Shown: in pieces, positions 10,830 to 19,722 of the stretch
Position numbering within the stretch: the first letter of the stretch is position 1
Layout: every line of letters starts with the position of its first letter
Origin: Caballeronia grimmiae
GTDB taxonomy: Bacteria > Pseudomonadota > Gammaproteobacteria > Burkholderiales > Burkholderiaceae
NCBI RefSeq assembly: GCF_000698555.1
Contig: NZ_JFHE01000001.1
Location: 62,001-126,000, forward strand
Direction of reading: 5' to 3'
Length of the DNA stretch: 64,000 bases
Made by a program: the position numbers and the translations under genes
The notes under the pieces: generated by a model
Told to the model about the DNA's origin: nothing
The model's database searches: none
The model's input: only the letters and a program-made list of their open reading frames with translations

Positions 10830-11384
10830 TCAATGAAGCGTCGGACCCGAGTCCTTGCGCGGACCGGCTTCTTCGTCGTCATCTTCGTCTTCATCCGCGA
10901 TGTGCAGGCCATCCGCGCCATGCGCATGCTGATGCTCGATCTCGTCTTCGGTCGCCGTGCGCACTTCCTGCACCGACAACGCAAAACGCAATGCCATGCC
11001 CGCGAGCGGATGATTGCCGTCGAGCACCACCTTGTCTTCGGCGACGTCCGTGACGGTGTAGATGAGCGAGTCGAGTTCGTCGTCGCTATCTTCGGGCGTG
11101 CCTTCGAACTGCATGCCCACTTCGAGCGGCTCGGGGAAGCGGCCGCGTTCTTCGACCTTCACGAGTTCGGGATCGTATTCGCCGAACGCGTCCTGCGGTT
11201 CGAGCTGAATCAACGTTTCGTAGCCAGGTTCGCGGCCGTCCAGCGCTTCCTCGATCTTGGGGAACGTGCCATCATAGCCGCCGTGCAGATAGACCATCGG
11301 CTCGTCGCTTTCTTCGATCAGATTGCCTTGTGCATCCGATAGCTTGTACGCGACCGAAACGACAGTGTCTTTCGCAATTTTCAT
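10830..11384 (-). CDS. slyD: FKBP-type peptidyl-prolyl isomerase, SlyD family
   Basis: 184 residues from the ATG at 11384, which has a GGAGGA Shine-Dalgarno; an in-frame TTG four codons earlier lies inside that site and is rejected. The FKBP/IF layout of SlyD is clear: VSVAYKLSDAQGNLIEESD, VYLHGGYDGTFPKIEEALDG, EPQDAFGEYDPELV and DGNHPLAGMALRFALSVQEVR. The tail is strongly acidic (ADEDEDDDEEAG) with only a few His, rather than the metal-binding Cys/His tail of E. coli SlyD, so nickel delivery is less certain than chaperone/isomerase action. Start is 33 bp from the divergent oxygenase gene. Confidence 0.92.
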   Translation of the reverse strand: MKIAKDTVVSVAYKLSDAQGNLIEESDEPMVYLHGGYDGTFPKIEEALDGREPGYETLIQLEPQDAFGEYDPELVKVEERGRFPEPLEVGMQFEGTPEDSDDELDSLIYTVTDVAEDKVVLDGNHPLAGMALRFALSVQEVRTATEDEIEHQHAHGADGLHIADEDEDDDEEAGPRKDSGPTLH

Positions 11385-11417
11385 TGAATCCTCCAAGATA
11401 CAAGCCTCGATTATACG

Positions 11418-12653
11418 ATGCGCCAGCGGCCCTCAGACGTTACTCCTTTGCCTCCAGACAACCATAACGAACGCGCCCGAGCGCCGCTTCCAGACGAAGT
11501 GTCGCCCCTTTTGGGCAACCGTACGCCGCGACAGTTCATGCGGCGTTACTGGCAGAAAAAACCGCTGCTGATTCGCCAGGCCATCCCCGGCATTTCTGCC
11601 CCGCTTGCTCGCGAGGAACTCTTCGAACTCGCCGATTCCGACGACGTCGAAGCGCGCCTCATCACGCATTTTCGGAACACGTGGAATCTGGAGCACGGAC
11701 CGTTCGCAGCCGACGAACTGCCATCGGTCAAGAAGCGCGAATGGACACTGCTCGTGCAAGGCGTGAACCTGCATGACGACCGTGCGCACGCGCTGATTAA
11801 CCGCTTCCGCTTCATCCCCGACGCGCGGCTCGACGATCTGATGATCTCCTACGCAACGGATGGCGGCGGCGTAGGTCCGCACTTCGACTCTTACGACGTC
11901 TTTTTGCTGCAAGTGCATGGCAAGCGCCGCTGGCGTATCGGCGCGCAGCGCGACCTTTCGCTAAAACCCGGTTTGCCGTTGAAAGTTTTACAGCACTTCG
12001 AAGCGGAAGAAGAGTGGGTGCTGGAACCGGGCGACATGTTGTACCTGCCGCCGCATATCGCGCATGACGGGGTCGCCGAGGGCGAGTGCATGACGTGCTC
12101 CATCGGCTTTCGCGCACCGTCGGCGCAGGAACTGACGTCGCAGTTCCTGTATCACCTTGCCGAGCGAACCGGTGACGGCGCACGGGCCAAAGCAGACGCG
12201 CGTTATCGCGATCCCGCGCAACCGCCTGTCGATACGCCCGCCGCGTTGCCGCCGCTTCTCGTCGAACGAGTAGGCGCGATCCTTGCAAACGTCAGTTGGA
12301 CTGATAAGGATATTGCGGAGTTTTTGGGCAGTTATCTAAGCGAGCCGAAAGCGAATGTGGTATTCGATCCGCCGGTTCGCGCGCTGAATGAGCAAAAATT
12401 TGTAGAGCGCGCGAAAAAGACGGGTATCAGGCTAGATAGAAAGACGATTTTGCTCTACAACACGCACTCGTATTTCGTTAATGGCGAAGCCGCTGCGTTA
12501 TCCGCAAAGGCTAAAAAGTGGCTGCCCGAACTCGCTGATACTCGGCGTCTGGAGGCGAAACGCTTTGTAACACTTACAGACGATCTGACAATGACATCGT
12601 TGCTGCACGAGTGGTATTGTGCGGGCTGGATTCAGACGGAGTCATCGGCCTGA
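11418..12653 (+). CDS. roxA: JmjC/cupin-type 2-oxoglutarate-dependent ribosomal oxygenase (RoxA/YcfD family)
   Basis: 411 residues, slightly longer than E. coli YcfD (373). The iron-binding triad of the JmjC fold is visible: GGVGPHFDSYDVFLLQVHGKR supplies the HxD pair and LYLPPHIAHDG the distal His. Family members hydroxylate an arginine of ribosomal protein uL16. The N-terminal half is compositionally like its neighbours, but the last 120 codons use noticeably more A/T-ending codons. It is divergent from slyD. Confidence 0.88.
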   Translation: MRQRPSDVTPLPPDNHNERARAPLPDEVSPLLGNRTPRQFMRRYWQKKPLLIRQAIPGISAPLAREELFELADSDDVEARLITHFRNTWNLEHGPFAADELPSVKKREWTLLVQGVNLHDDRAHALINRFRFIPDARLDDLMISYATDGGGVGPHFDSYDVFLLQVHGKRRWRIGAQRDLSLKPGLPLKVLQHFEAEEEWVLEPGDMLYLPPHIAHDGVAEGECMTCSIGFRAPSAQELTSQFLYHLAERTGDGARAKADARYRDPAQPPVDTPAALPPLLVERVGAILANVSWTDKDIAEFLGSYLSEPKANVVFDPPVRALNEQKFVERAKKTGIRLDRKTILLYNTHSYFVNGEAAALSAKAKKWLPELADTRRLEAKRFVTLTDDLTMTSLLHEWYCAGWIQTESSA

Positions 12654-12758
12654 AACGCTTGACGTGCAAGCGGTCGGGAGTTTCTGGAATGCCGGGGTTT
12701 TGCTGTTCCGCAATACGAAAATTTGTATGAGAAAGACAACGTATCGGCCCCTCATTTA

Positions 12759-12919
12759 TCGACGGTCGTTGCGAAAGTGCCTATAATTTCCGGCCAAGCC
12801 GTAGTTGGTCTCACACCAAAAAGAATTGTGAGGCTCCACAGCGGCCCTGGTCGGTGTTGGAGCACACATTACCGGTACTTTGCGCTGTTGCTTACCTTTA
12901 ACCATAAAAGGACGTGATC
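12759..12919 (+). promoter_or_regulatory. Promoter and structured leader of the Ala/Ser-rich lipoprotein gene
   Basis: A TCGACG hexamer (12759-12764), 17 bp, then a perfect TATAAT (12782-12787) make a good sigma-70 promoter. About 125 bp of untranslated leader follow, able to form a CTCAC/GTGAG hairpin and a longer GCTCCA/TGGAGC one, before an AAAGGA Shine-Dalgarno (12907-12912). Confidence 0.6.
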
Positions 12920-13180
12920 ATGAAGAAATCCCTCCTCGTAGCATCCCTGTTGGCTGCTGTTGCTCTGGCTGCATGCAACAAGTCTAGCGATACGGCTGCT
13001 CCGAGCGCTGCCAGCGATACGTCGGCTGCTTCGGCTCCGGCTGCTGCCGCTTCGGACGCTAACGTTGCTGCATCGAGCGCTTCGGCCGCTGCAAGCGACG
13101 CAGCTTCGGCTGCTGGCGCGGCTTCGGACGCTGCTGCTTCGGCTTCGGCTGCTGCTCCGGCATCGGGCGCAAGCCAGTAA
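12920..13180 (+). CDS. Small Ala/Ser/Asp-rich lipoprotein
   Basis: 86 residues from the ATG at 12920, 7 bp after AAAGGA; a GTG two codons upstream overlaps the spacer and is not chosen. A lipoprotein signal peptide ends in the lipobox ALAAC (Cys at 20), followed by a 66-residue low-complexity tail of Ala, Ser, Asp and Pro with repeated AASDA-like blocks. Alanine is mostly encoded by GCT, unlike the GCG/GCC-rich neighbours, a pattern seen in highly expressed genes. It has its own promoter, leader and terminator. No enzymatic domain; a cell-envelope filler or spacer role is only a guess. Confidence 0.8.
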   Translation: MKKSLLVASLLAAVALAACNKSSDTAAPSAASDTSAASAPAAAASDANVAASSASAAASDAASAAGAASDAAASASAAAPASGASQ

Positions 13181-13246
13181 GGCCGTCAGGCGCTTACGCC
13201 AGCGCGTTAAGCCTGGCACAGGCCGCTCACCGCGGCCTGAAACAAG

Positions 13247-13273
13247 AAAACCGGCTCTTGGGCCGGTTTTTTT
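13247..13273 (+). terminator. Intrinsic terminator of the small lipoprotein gene
   Basis: AAAACCGGC (13247-13255) pairs perfectly with GCCGGTTTT (13262-13270) and runs into seven T residues (13267-13273). A second GC hairpin GGCCGC/GCGGCC lies just upstream at 13221-13237. Confidence 0.85.
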
Positions 13274-13311
13274 GTATCTTCGCAATGAATGCGTCGAACG
13301 CTTCGCTCACC

Positions 13312-14085
13312 TCATAGCGACAGCCAGTCGAACCCTTCCGCTTGTGTAGCCACGACGACATCCGGCGCCGATGCACCGAGCACCGCTGCCAGCGCAGCCT
13401 GTGCAAGATGAGGCAGATTGTTTTGCTGGCTGAGATGCGCGGCCACCAGATGACGCAGCTTCGAACGATCCAGCGACGCAAGGATCGCAGCCGCCGCATC
13501 GTTGTTCAGGTGCCCGTGCGTGCCGCCAATGCGCGCCTTCAGCGACGCCGGATAACGGCTCGCGGAAAGCATCGCAAGGTCGTGATTGGATTCGAGCACG
13601 AGCGCGTCGCAGCCGCTCAGTACGCTCGTGATATGCGGCGTCGCCACGCCCACGTCCGTCAGCACGCCTAAGCGGCTTGCACCGTCGGAGAAGACGTATT
13701 GCAACGGCTCGCGGGCATCGTGCGGGACGGTATAGGGCAGCACGCTGACATCGCCGATGGCGACGCTTTCATCGCCCCACAGCACGCGCAGATCGATCTT
13801 GCCTTCGTCCGCGCCGACCGCGCGCGCGGTGCCCCAGCTCATGTAAAGCGGGATGGACCACTTGCGCGCCAGGGTCAGCGCGCTGCCGATGTGGTCCGTA
13901 TGTTCATGCGTGATGAGGATGGCGTCGAGATGTTCGGCGCTGGTTCCGAGCCGAAGCAGCCGACGCTCCACTTCCTTCGCGGAAAAACCGCAATCGAGCA
14001 GCACGCGCGTGGTGGTCGCGCCGCTCGTCGATTCGACGAGCAACGCATTGCCTTCGCTACCGCTGCCGAGACTGGCGAATCTCAC
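13312..14085 (-). CDS. MBL-fold metallo-hydrolase (YycJ/WalJ-like)
   Basis: 257 residues of metallo-beta-lactamase fold with the metal motif ITHEHTDHIGS near residue 58 and later VLTDVGVATPH and LVLESNHD. The start MRFASLGSGSEGNALLVES is typical of the YycJ-type exonuclease-like group, whose exact substrate is unsettled. It is the last gene of a minus-strand series, 19 bp after bamC, and is probably cotranscribed with it. Confidence 0.85.
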   Translation of the reverse strand: MRFASLGSGSEGNALLVESTSGATTTRVLLDCGFSAKEVERRLLRLGTSAEHLDAILITHEHTDHIGSALTLARKWSIPLYMSWGTARAVGADEGKIDLRVLWGDESVAIGDVSVLPYTVPHDAREPLQYVFSDGASRLGVLTDVGVATPHITSVLSGCDALVLESNHDLAMLSASRYPASLKARIGGTHGHLNNDAAAAILASLDRSKLRHLVAAHLSQQNNLPHLAQAALAAVLGASAPDVVVATQAEGFDWLSL

Positions 14086-14104
14086 AATCGCTCGCGCCGC
14101 CCGC

Positions 14105-15247
14105 CTAGTTCAACTGCGCGTGCAGCAGGGACACGATGCGCTGCGCGTCGGACGAGTTGTCCGGCTGGCCATTGGCATCGACGACGGCGACCTGCGTCAC
14201 CGCATCCGCCTTCGGACGCACGTTCACGAGGAACTGGCGCGTGGGCTTCGGCGTGTTGCTGGAGAGGAGCTTGCCGAAAAGGCCTTCCTTCTTCAGTTCC
14301 GCCATCGAGTCCGAGTAATGCACGTAGTAGATGCCCTTCTCGCGGTCGCGATTGTCGACCGTGAAATTGGTGCGATCGAGCGCGAGGCCCACGCGCAGCC
14401 AGGCGCGATCGAACGGCTCCGCGAGATCGAGCGTCGATGCGCCCGCCGTCTGCTCCACGGCCACCTTCGCGCCCGCCGGACGCGCCTGCGCAATCAGTTG
14501 CTTCGACTGGTCTTCGGTCAGGCCGAACTTCTGCATCATCTTTGCGAGGAACGCGGCTTCGAGCGCCGGATTGCGCGGCCGTGTCTCCCAGCGCGACGAC
14601 GTCTTGTCCTGACCCGTCAGCACTTCTTCCATGGCGCTATGCGTGACGGAGATATCGGTCGAGCCGTCCGCCGCGCGATCGACCTGCGTGCGGAACATGT
14701 CGCGCGTGCCCGACGAGTAGGCGAAATCGAGCAGCTTGCCGACGCTCTTTCTGAACCAGTCGTCCGGAATGTTCGCGCGGTTCTCGGCCCAGTCCGTCGC
14801 CATGATGCCGGTCTGTGCGGAATCGGTTTTCAGCGTGAAACCGTTCTCCGTCCAGAACTCCTGCAGCTGCGGCCAGATCTGATCCGGCGTGCGGCCATCG
14901 ACGACAAGCCAGCGGCGGTCGCCATCGCTTTCGACGTGCATGCCATACGGGTCCTGCGCGTTCGGCACGCCGAGCGTCAAATTGCCGGCCGGCGTGACGT
15001 TGCGCTGCGTCGCGCCGCCGAGCGTGTTGATCGGCGGCGGCGCGGCGTAGCGCTGGCTGATGTCGGCCGTGCTGAGATCGGACGGCACGTTGAGCGCCGG
15101 AGCGGTCTCGGCCGCCTTGTAGTTGACGCGGTCGGGCGCGAGCCAGTCGTTCAGCGTTTCGCAGCCCGCAAGCGAGAAAATGACGCCGGCGCCCAGCGAC
15201 AGCACGCTCAGGCGTTTGGCTTGAGTAAGAAGAGCGGAAGATTTCAT
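14105..15247 (-). CDS. bamC: Outer-membrane assembly lipoprotein BamC
   Basis: 380 residues from the ATG at 15247, which has an AAGGA site 5 bp upstream; earlier in-frame starts lack one. The lipoprotein signal ends FSLAGC. It contains the NlpB/DapX layout: an unstructured N-terminal segment followed by helix-grip domains (DRRWLVVDGRTPDQIWPQLQ and TLDLAEPFDRAWLRVGLALD). BamC is an accessory lipoprotein of the BAM complex that inserts outer-membrane beta-barrels. The dapA-bamC order is the same as in E. coli. Confidence 0.92.
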   Translation of the reverse strand: MKSSALLTQAKRLSVLSLGAGVIFSLAGCETLNDWLAPDRVNYKAAETAPALNVPSDLSTADISQRYAAPPPINTLGGATQRNVTPAGNLTLGVPNAQDPYGMHVESDGDRRWLVVDGRTPDQIWPQLQEFWTENGFTLKTDSAQTGIMATDWAENRANIPDDWFRKSVGKLLDFAYSSGTRDMFRTQVDRAADGSTDISVTHSAMEEVLTGQDKTSSRWETRPRNPALEAAFLAKMMQKFGLTEDQSKQLIAQARPAGAKVAVEQTAGASTLDLAEPFDRAWLRVGLALDRTNFTVDNRDREKGIYYVHYSDSMAELKKEGLFGKLLSSNTPKPTRQFLVNVRPKADAVTQVAVVDANGQPDNSSDAQRIVSLLHAQLN

Positions 15248-15433
15248 GAGGTCCTTCTTTGCTGCAGATAACGGCTGAATACGCATTGCCCCGCGTTGGT
15301 TCCGGCGCGCGGACGCGCGGTTCATCGAGGTCAACGAATGGCAGTGGATGAGTGGCTCGGCTTCATTCGATCAGTGCAGCAGCGCGGTCACGTTCGATTC
15401 ATCGCCTGACGTGGCGCGCGCCGCCGCGCATGA

Positions 15434-16351
15434 TCAGCCGAGAAGCCCGGCGTCGCGCAATGCGCCGCGCACGACGTCGTGGTAGCGCGCATCGAGCGGC
15501 GTGAGCGGCAAGCGGATGCCGCCTTCCATGCGGCCGAGCGCCTGCAGCGCCCACTTCGCCGGAATGGGGTTCGATTCGCAGAACAACTGCTTGTGCAGCT
15601 CCAGCAGGCTCAGGTGGATGCGGCGCGCGGTGATTGCGTCGCCTGCCAGCGCGGCGCGGCACAGATCGCTCATCTGCTTCGGCGCGACGTTCGCCGTCAC
15701 CGAGATGTTGCCGTGGCCGCCGAGGAGCATCAGCGCAATGGCCGTGGGATCGTCGCCGCTCAGAATCGCGAAGTTCGCCGGCGCGTGCTTGATGAGATAC
15801 GCGGCGCGATCGATGTTGCCGGTCGCCTCTTTCACGCCGATGATGCCCCGCACCTCGGCGAGACGCAGGATCGTCTCGTTGCTCATGTCGGCAACGGTGC
15901 GGCCCGGCACGTTATAGAGGATCACGGGCAAATCGACGGCTTCCGCAATCGCGCGGAAATGGCGATACATGCCTTCTTGCGTCGGCTTGTTGTAATACGG
16001 CACGACTTGCAGCGTGGCGTCGGCGCCGACCTTCCTGGCCTGCTTCGACAGCTCGATGGCTTCCGCTGTCGAATTCCCGCCCGCGCCCGCGATGACCGGA
16101 ATGCGCTTTGCGGCGTGCTCGACCGCGGTTTGCACCATCAGGACGTGCTCTTCGACCGACAGCGTCGCCGATTCGCCGCTCGTTCCCACGACGACCAGCC
16201 CGTTCGACCCCTGTTCGACGTGCCAGTCGATCAGCTTTCGAAACGCCGGCAGATCGAGGCTGCCGTCCTCGTGCATCGGGGTGACGATGGCAGGAATGCT
16301 GCCACGGATCTGGATGCCGCCGTTGGTGCCGCTGCTAGTTCCGTTTGTCAT
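15434..16351 (-). CDS. dapA: 4-hydroxy-tetrahydrodipicolinate synthase
   Basis: 305 residues; TIM-barrel enzyme that condenses pyruvate with aspartate semialdehyde, the first committed step of lysine and diaminopimelate synthesis. Active-site motifs: [22 protein letters not shown] (catalytic Tyr) and [11 protein letters not shown] (Schiff-base Lys). It has a Ser/Gly/Thr-rich N-terminal extension of about 13 residues compared with E. coli DapA; no later Met before the barrel makes this the natural start. Followed after 186 bp by bamC. Confidence 0.96.
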   Translation of the reverse strand: MTNGTSSGTNGGIQIRGSIPAIVTPMHEDGSLDLPAFRKLIDWHVEQGSNGLVVVGTSGESATLSVEEHVLMVQTAVEHAAKRIPVIAGAGGNSTAEAIELSKQARKVGADATLQVVPYYNKPTQEGMYRHFRAIAEAVDLPVILYNVPGRTVADMSNETILRLAEVRGIIGVKEATGNIDRAAYLIKHAPANFAILSGDDPTAIALMLLGGHGNISVTANVAPKQMSDLCRAALAGDAITARRIHLSLLELHKQLFCESNPIPAKWALQALGRMEGGIRLPLTPLDARYHDVVRGALRDAGLLG

Positions 16352-16360
16352 GAAACTCTA

Positions 16361-16384
16361 TGAATTTAATCGTGAATTTAATCG
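16361..16384. repeat. Perfect 12-bp tandem duplication in the dapA leader
   Basis: TGAATTTAATCG occurs twice head-to-tail at 16361-16372 and 16373-16384, just upstream of the dapA start on the minus strand and downstream of a TACAAT (complement of 16404-16409) that may be the dapA -10. AT-rich in an otherwise GC-rich area. Confidence 0.6.
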
Positions 16385-16414
16385 CGAAAAGCGATATTAC
16401 GCGATTGTAGCGGA

Positions 16415-17002
16415 TTAGCCCGCCAAATCGTAACGCGGCGGACCCGGGGGTGTGTTACCAATCGTGAGCCGGTTACCGGTTGCGTCGACTTCACTTACCG
16501 CGCAGATTCGCTGCACGTAGGCAGCACGCGGCGTCTCGACAAAACCGTCTTCAAAGGCGATCACGCGAAGCCGGCCGCGCACCGCTTCCAGCAGTTCGCC
16601 GGCTTCCAGCAGGAACGCGGGATTGGACGGCTTGCCGATACATTCGTTGCCTGCGGCAAACGTCTCGTAGATCAGGACGCCGCCGGGCGCGAGGCTGTCG
16701 ATCAGGCGCGCAAACAGCGGCCGATGCAGATAGTTCGTCACGATCACCGCGGCAAATCGGCGGTCGGCGGGCAACGGCCACGGCCCGCCTTCGATGTCCG
16801 CAACCAGTGTCTCGACGCCCTCGCATCCGGACAAAGACGCGAGCGCGTCAGCATCGCGATCGACGGCGAGCACCGCATGGCCGCGCGCCGCCAACCAGCG
16901 CGCATGACGCCCGCCGCCCGATGCGACATCGAGCACTGGCGCGCCGGCCGCGACCAGACGCGCCCAGCGCGTGACCCATGTGCTCGGAATGCCCGCTTCC
17001 AT
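16415..17002 (-). CDS. Class I SAM-dependent methyltransferase
   Basis: 195 residues from the ATG at 17002, which overlaps the trpS stop codon (TGATG), so it is translationally coupled. The SAM-binding motif I is VLDVASGGGRHARWLAARGH near residue 25, followed by AVDRD (motif II) and a LAPGGVLIYETFA strand. It resembles the TehB-like/UbiE-like small methyltransferases, but nothing indicates the substrate. A much longer open frame upstream is only a shadow of trpS. Confidence 0.85.
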   Translation of the reverse strand: MEAGIPSTWVTRWARLVAAGAPVLDVASGGGRHARWLAARGHAVLAVDRDADALASLSGCEGVETLVADIEGGPWPLPADRRFAAVIVTNYLHRPLFARLIDSLAPGGVLIYETFAAGNECIGKPSNPAFLLEAGELLEAVRGRLRVIAFEDGFVETPRAAYVQRICAVSEVDATGNRLTIGNTPPGPPRYDLAG

Positions 17003-18204
17003 CAGTTGTACGAGAGGCCCATTGCCTCGCGCACGTCGCGCATGGTTTCGACGGCGAACTTGCGCGCCTTGTCGCAGCCATCGGCGACGATCGCGCGCAG
17101 CAGCGACGGATCGTCCATGTACTTCTGCGCGCGCTCGAGCATCGGCTGCTGTTCCCGCAGGATGCCTTCGATCACCGGCTGCTTGCAGTCGAGGCAACCG
17201 ATGCCCGCTGTGCGGCAACCCTTTTGCACCCACTCGTGCGTGGCTTCGTCCGTGTAGACCTGATGCAGTTGCCACACCGGGCACTTGTCGGGATCGCCCG
17301 GATCGGTGCGGCGCACGCGCGCCGGGTCGGTCGGCATCGTGCGGACCTTCTTCGTGATGGTCTCGGCATCCTCGCGCAAGCCGATGGTGTTGCCATACGA
17401 CTTCGACATCTTCTGGCCATCGAGACCCGGCATGCGCGACGCTTCGGTCAGCAGCACCTGCGGTTCAACCAGGATGATCTTGCGCGCGCCTTCGAGATAG
17501 CCGAACAGACGCTCGCGGTCGCTCATCGACAGGCTCTGCGATTCCTGCAGCATCGCGCGGGCTTGTTCGAGCGCTTCGGCATCGCCTTCCTGCTGATACG
17601 CGACGCGCAGCTCGTGATAGAGCTTCGCGCGCTTGCCGCCGAGCTTCTTCGCGGCATCGAGCGCCTTTTCCTCGAAATCCGCTTCCTTGCCGTAGAGGTA
17701 GTTGAAGCGGCGCGCGATCTCGCGCGTCATTTCGACGTGCGGCACCTGATCCTCACCGACCGGCACCAGCGACGCGCGATACAGCAGAATGTCCGCCGCC
17801 ATCAGCACCGGATAGCCGAGGAAGCCGTACGTCGACAGATCCTTTTCCTTCAGCTTCTCGATCTGCTCCTTGTAGGTCGGCACACGTTCGAGCCAGCCAA
17901 GCGGCGTGCCCATGCCGAGCAGCAGCGACAGTTCCGCATGCTCGGGCACGCGGCTCTGGATGAAGAGCGTCGCCTGCGCCGGGTCGATGCCGGATGCCAG
18001 CCAGTCGATCAGCACTTCCCAGACGTTTTTCTCGATGACCTCGGGCGTCTCGTAGTGCGTCGTGAGCGCGTGCCAGTCGACGACCGCGAAGAAGCACGGG
18101 TATTCGGACTGCAGCCGCACCCAGTTTTTCAGCACGCCGTGATAGTGGCCGAGGTGCAGCGACCCGGTGGGCCGCATGCCGGAAAAGATACGGTCAGGGA
18201 ACAT
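17002..18204 (-). CDS. trpS: Tryptophanyl-tRNA synthetase
   Basis: 400 residues, class I synthetase charging tRNA-Trp. The HIGH-like motif SLHLGHYHG is near residue 16 and the KMSKS motif GQKMSKSYGN is present. It is about 65 residues longer than E. coli TrpS (334), because of an internal insertion containing the LGGKRAKLYHELRVAYQQEG region and a C-terminal extension with a Cys pair (KGCRTAGIGCLDCKQ). Such long TrpRS forms are common in betaproteobacteria. It is 4 bp after the M50 protease gene and overlaps the methyltransferase start. Confidence 0.95.
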   Translation of the reverse strand: MFPDRIFSGMRPTGSLHLGHYHGVLKNWVRLQSEYPCFFAVVDWHALTTHYETPEVIEKNVWEVLIDWLASGIDPAQATLFIQSRVPEHAELSLLLGMGTPLGWLERVPTYKEQIEKLKEKDLSTYGFLGYPVLMAADILLYRASLVPVGEDQVPHVEMTREIARRFNYLYGKEADFEEKALDAAKKLGGKRAKLYHELRVAYQQEGDAEALEQARAMLQESQSLSMSDRERLFGYLEGARKIILVEPQVLLTEASRMPGLDGQKMSKSYGNTIGLREDAETITKKVRTMPTDPARVRRTDPGDPDKCPVWQLHQVYTDEATHEWVQKGCRTAGIGCLDCKQPVIEGILREQQPMLERAQKYMDDPSLLRAIVADGCDKARKFAVETMRDVREAMGLSYN

Positions 18205-18208
18205 GATC

Positions 18209-18874
18209 TTATGGGAATAGTGAAGCGAAGGGATTCAGAATGGCCGTTACCGCCGCATAACCGACGCTCACGAGCGGGCTCAGCCAGAAGCGCGTGAGCA
18301 CGCCCGTCACGACGAGCGCCATCACGATGAAGAAACCGTAAGGTTCGAGCTTCGAAAACGCAATCGATGCCCGCGCCGGCAGCAGCGCCATCAGCACGCG
18401 CCCGCCATCGAGCGGAGGCAGCGGGAACAGGTTCAGCACGCCGAGCACGAGATTCACGCCGACGCCCGCGGCGGCCATGCGCGTGAGAAACGCTTCGTCG
18501 ACATTGAAAGCCGCGAGCAGCACCGCCGTCACGCCCCAGACGAGCGCCTGCACGAAGTTGCTGCCGGGGCCGGCCGCGGCGACCCACAGGCTGCCCCAGC
18601 GCGGATTGCGCAGGTTGCCGAACGCGACCGGCACGGGCTTCGCATAGCCGAACATGAAACTGCCGTTCGTGACGAAGTACAGGACGATGGGAATGACGAT
18701 GGTCCCGATGGGGTCGATATGGCGCATCGGGTTCATGGAAACGCGGCCGAGCACGTAGGCCGTGTTGTCGCCGAGCAGACGCGCGGCATAGCCATGCGCG
18801 GCCTCGTGCAGCGTGATCGCGAAGATCACCGGGAGCGCGTAGACCGCGATGGTTTGTATCAGAGAAGGATCCAT
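18209..18874 (-). CDS. Site-2 protease family membrane metalloprotease (M50)
   Basis: 221 residues with four to five membrane segments. The zinc motif HEAAH is at LHEAAHGYAARLLGDNTA near residue 24 and the second motif LPPLDGGRVLMALLP near residue 137 supplies the third ligand. This is the compact, PDZ-less S2P group, distinct from RseP. Substrates are unknown. It is tightly packed upstream of trpS (4 bp). Confidence 0.88.
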   Translation of the reverse strand: MDPSLIQTIAVYALPVIFAITLHEAAHGYAARLLGDNTAYVLGRVSMNPMRHIDPIGTIVIPIVLYFVTNGSFMFGYAKPVPVAFGNLRNPRWGSLWVAAAGPGSNFVQALVWGVTAVLLAAFNVDEAFLTRMAAAGVGVNLVLGVLNLFPLPPLDGGRVLMALLPARASIAFSKLEPYGFFIVMALVVTGVLTRFWLSPLVSVGYAAVTAILNPFASLFP

Positions 18875-18959
18875 GGGGCGTTATTGTATCAAGCGGGAGG
18901 CCGTCTACAGGCGCGCGCGACGCCCCTTGGCACGACGAATCGCGCGTTGGCCGAGCGGC

Positions 18960-19589
18960 CTATGCCGCCAGTCCGAACGGCTCGAGGCTTCCCCGTCCGG
19001 CGCGCACGAGCACCGGCTGGCCGCTGGAAAGATCGATCACCGTCGACGGCTCGGCGGGACACGCGCCCGAATCGACCACGAGTTCGATTTGCTTTTCGAG
19101 TCGCTCGCGAATTGCCTCGGCGTCGTTGAGCGGCTCGGTGTCGGGCGGCAGGATCAGCGTCGACGCGAGCAGCGGTTCGCCGAGCGCTTCGAGCAGCGCC
19201 AGCGTGATCGCGTGATCCGGCACGCGCAGCCCGATCGTCTTGCGCGACGGATGCGACAGCCTGCGCGGCACTTCCTTCGTCGCCTGAAGCACGAAGACGT
19301 AAGGCCCCGGCGTCACCGACTTGATGAGCCGGTACTGCCGGTTGTCGACCATTGCGAAGTTCGATAGCTCGGACAGATCGCGCACGAGCAGCGAGAGCAA
19401 CTGCTTGTCGTCGATGCCGCGGATGCGCCGCAGCCGCTCGACGGCGTCCTTGTCGTCGAGATGGCAGGCGAGCGCATAGCTCGAATCGGTCGGCAGCGCG
19501 ACGATGCCGCCGTCGCGAATGATCTGCACCGCCTGATTGATGAGCCGCGGCTGCGGATTGTCCGGATGAATACGAAAGAATTGGGACAT
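18960..19589 (-). CDS. yciO: YciO/Sua5-family threonylcarbamoyl-AMP synthase-like protein
   Basis: 209 residues of the YrdC/Sua5 double-stranded-RNA-binding-like fold, with GIVALPTDSSYALACHLDDK and RRIRGIDDKQLLSLLVRDLS near the N-terminus and TVIDLSSGQPVLVRAGRGS near the end. YciO proteins are paralogues of TsaC, which makes threonylcarbamoyl-AMP for the t6A tRNA modification; activity of YciO itself is much weaker in E. coli. It lies downstream of the PHP gene, like yciV-yciO in E. coli. Confidence 0.87.
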   Translation of the reverse strand: MSQFFRIHPDNPQPRLINQAVQIIRDGGIVALPTDSSYALACHLDDKDAVERLRRIRGIDDKQLLSLLVRDLSELSNFAMVDNRQYRLIKSVTPGPYVFVLQATKEVPRRLSHPSRKTIGLRVPDHAITLALLEALGEPLLASTLILPPDTEPLNDAEAIRERLEKQIELVVDSGACPAEPSTVIDLSSGQPVLVRAGRGSLEPFGLAA

Positions 19590-19722
19590 GGCGACGCCTC
19601 TTGTTCCGATCGTGTTCGCGGTTCGACGCGCTCGCGCGCGAGAATTCTGCGACGCGGACGCGGGCTAGTCAGGCATGATGCGACGCAAGGCGCATGCGCG
19701 CCAGTGATTTGCAACCGGAGCT

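Noticed and set aside
12723-12917. Possible 64-codon gene before the small lipoprotein
   Set aside because: It spans the promoter and structured leader of the lipoprotein gene, has no ribosome-binding site and no signal of coding.
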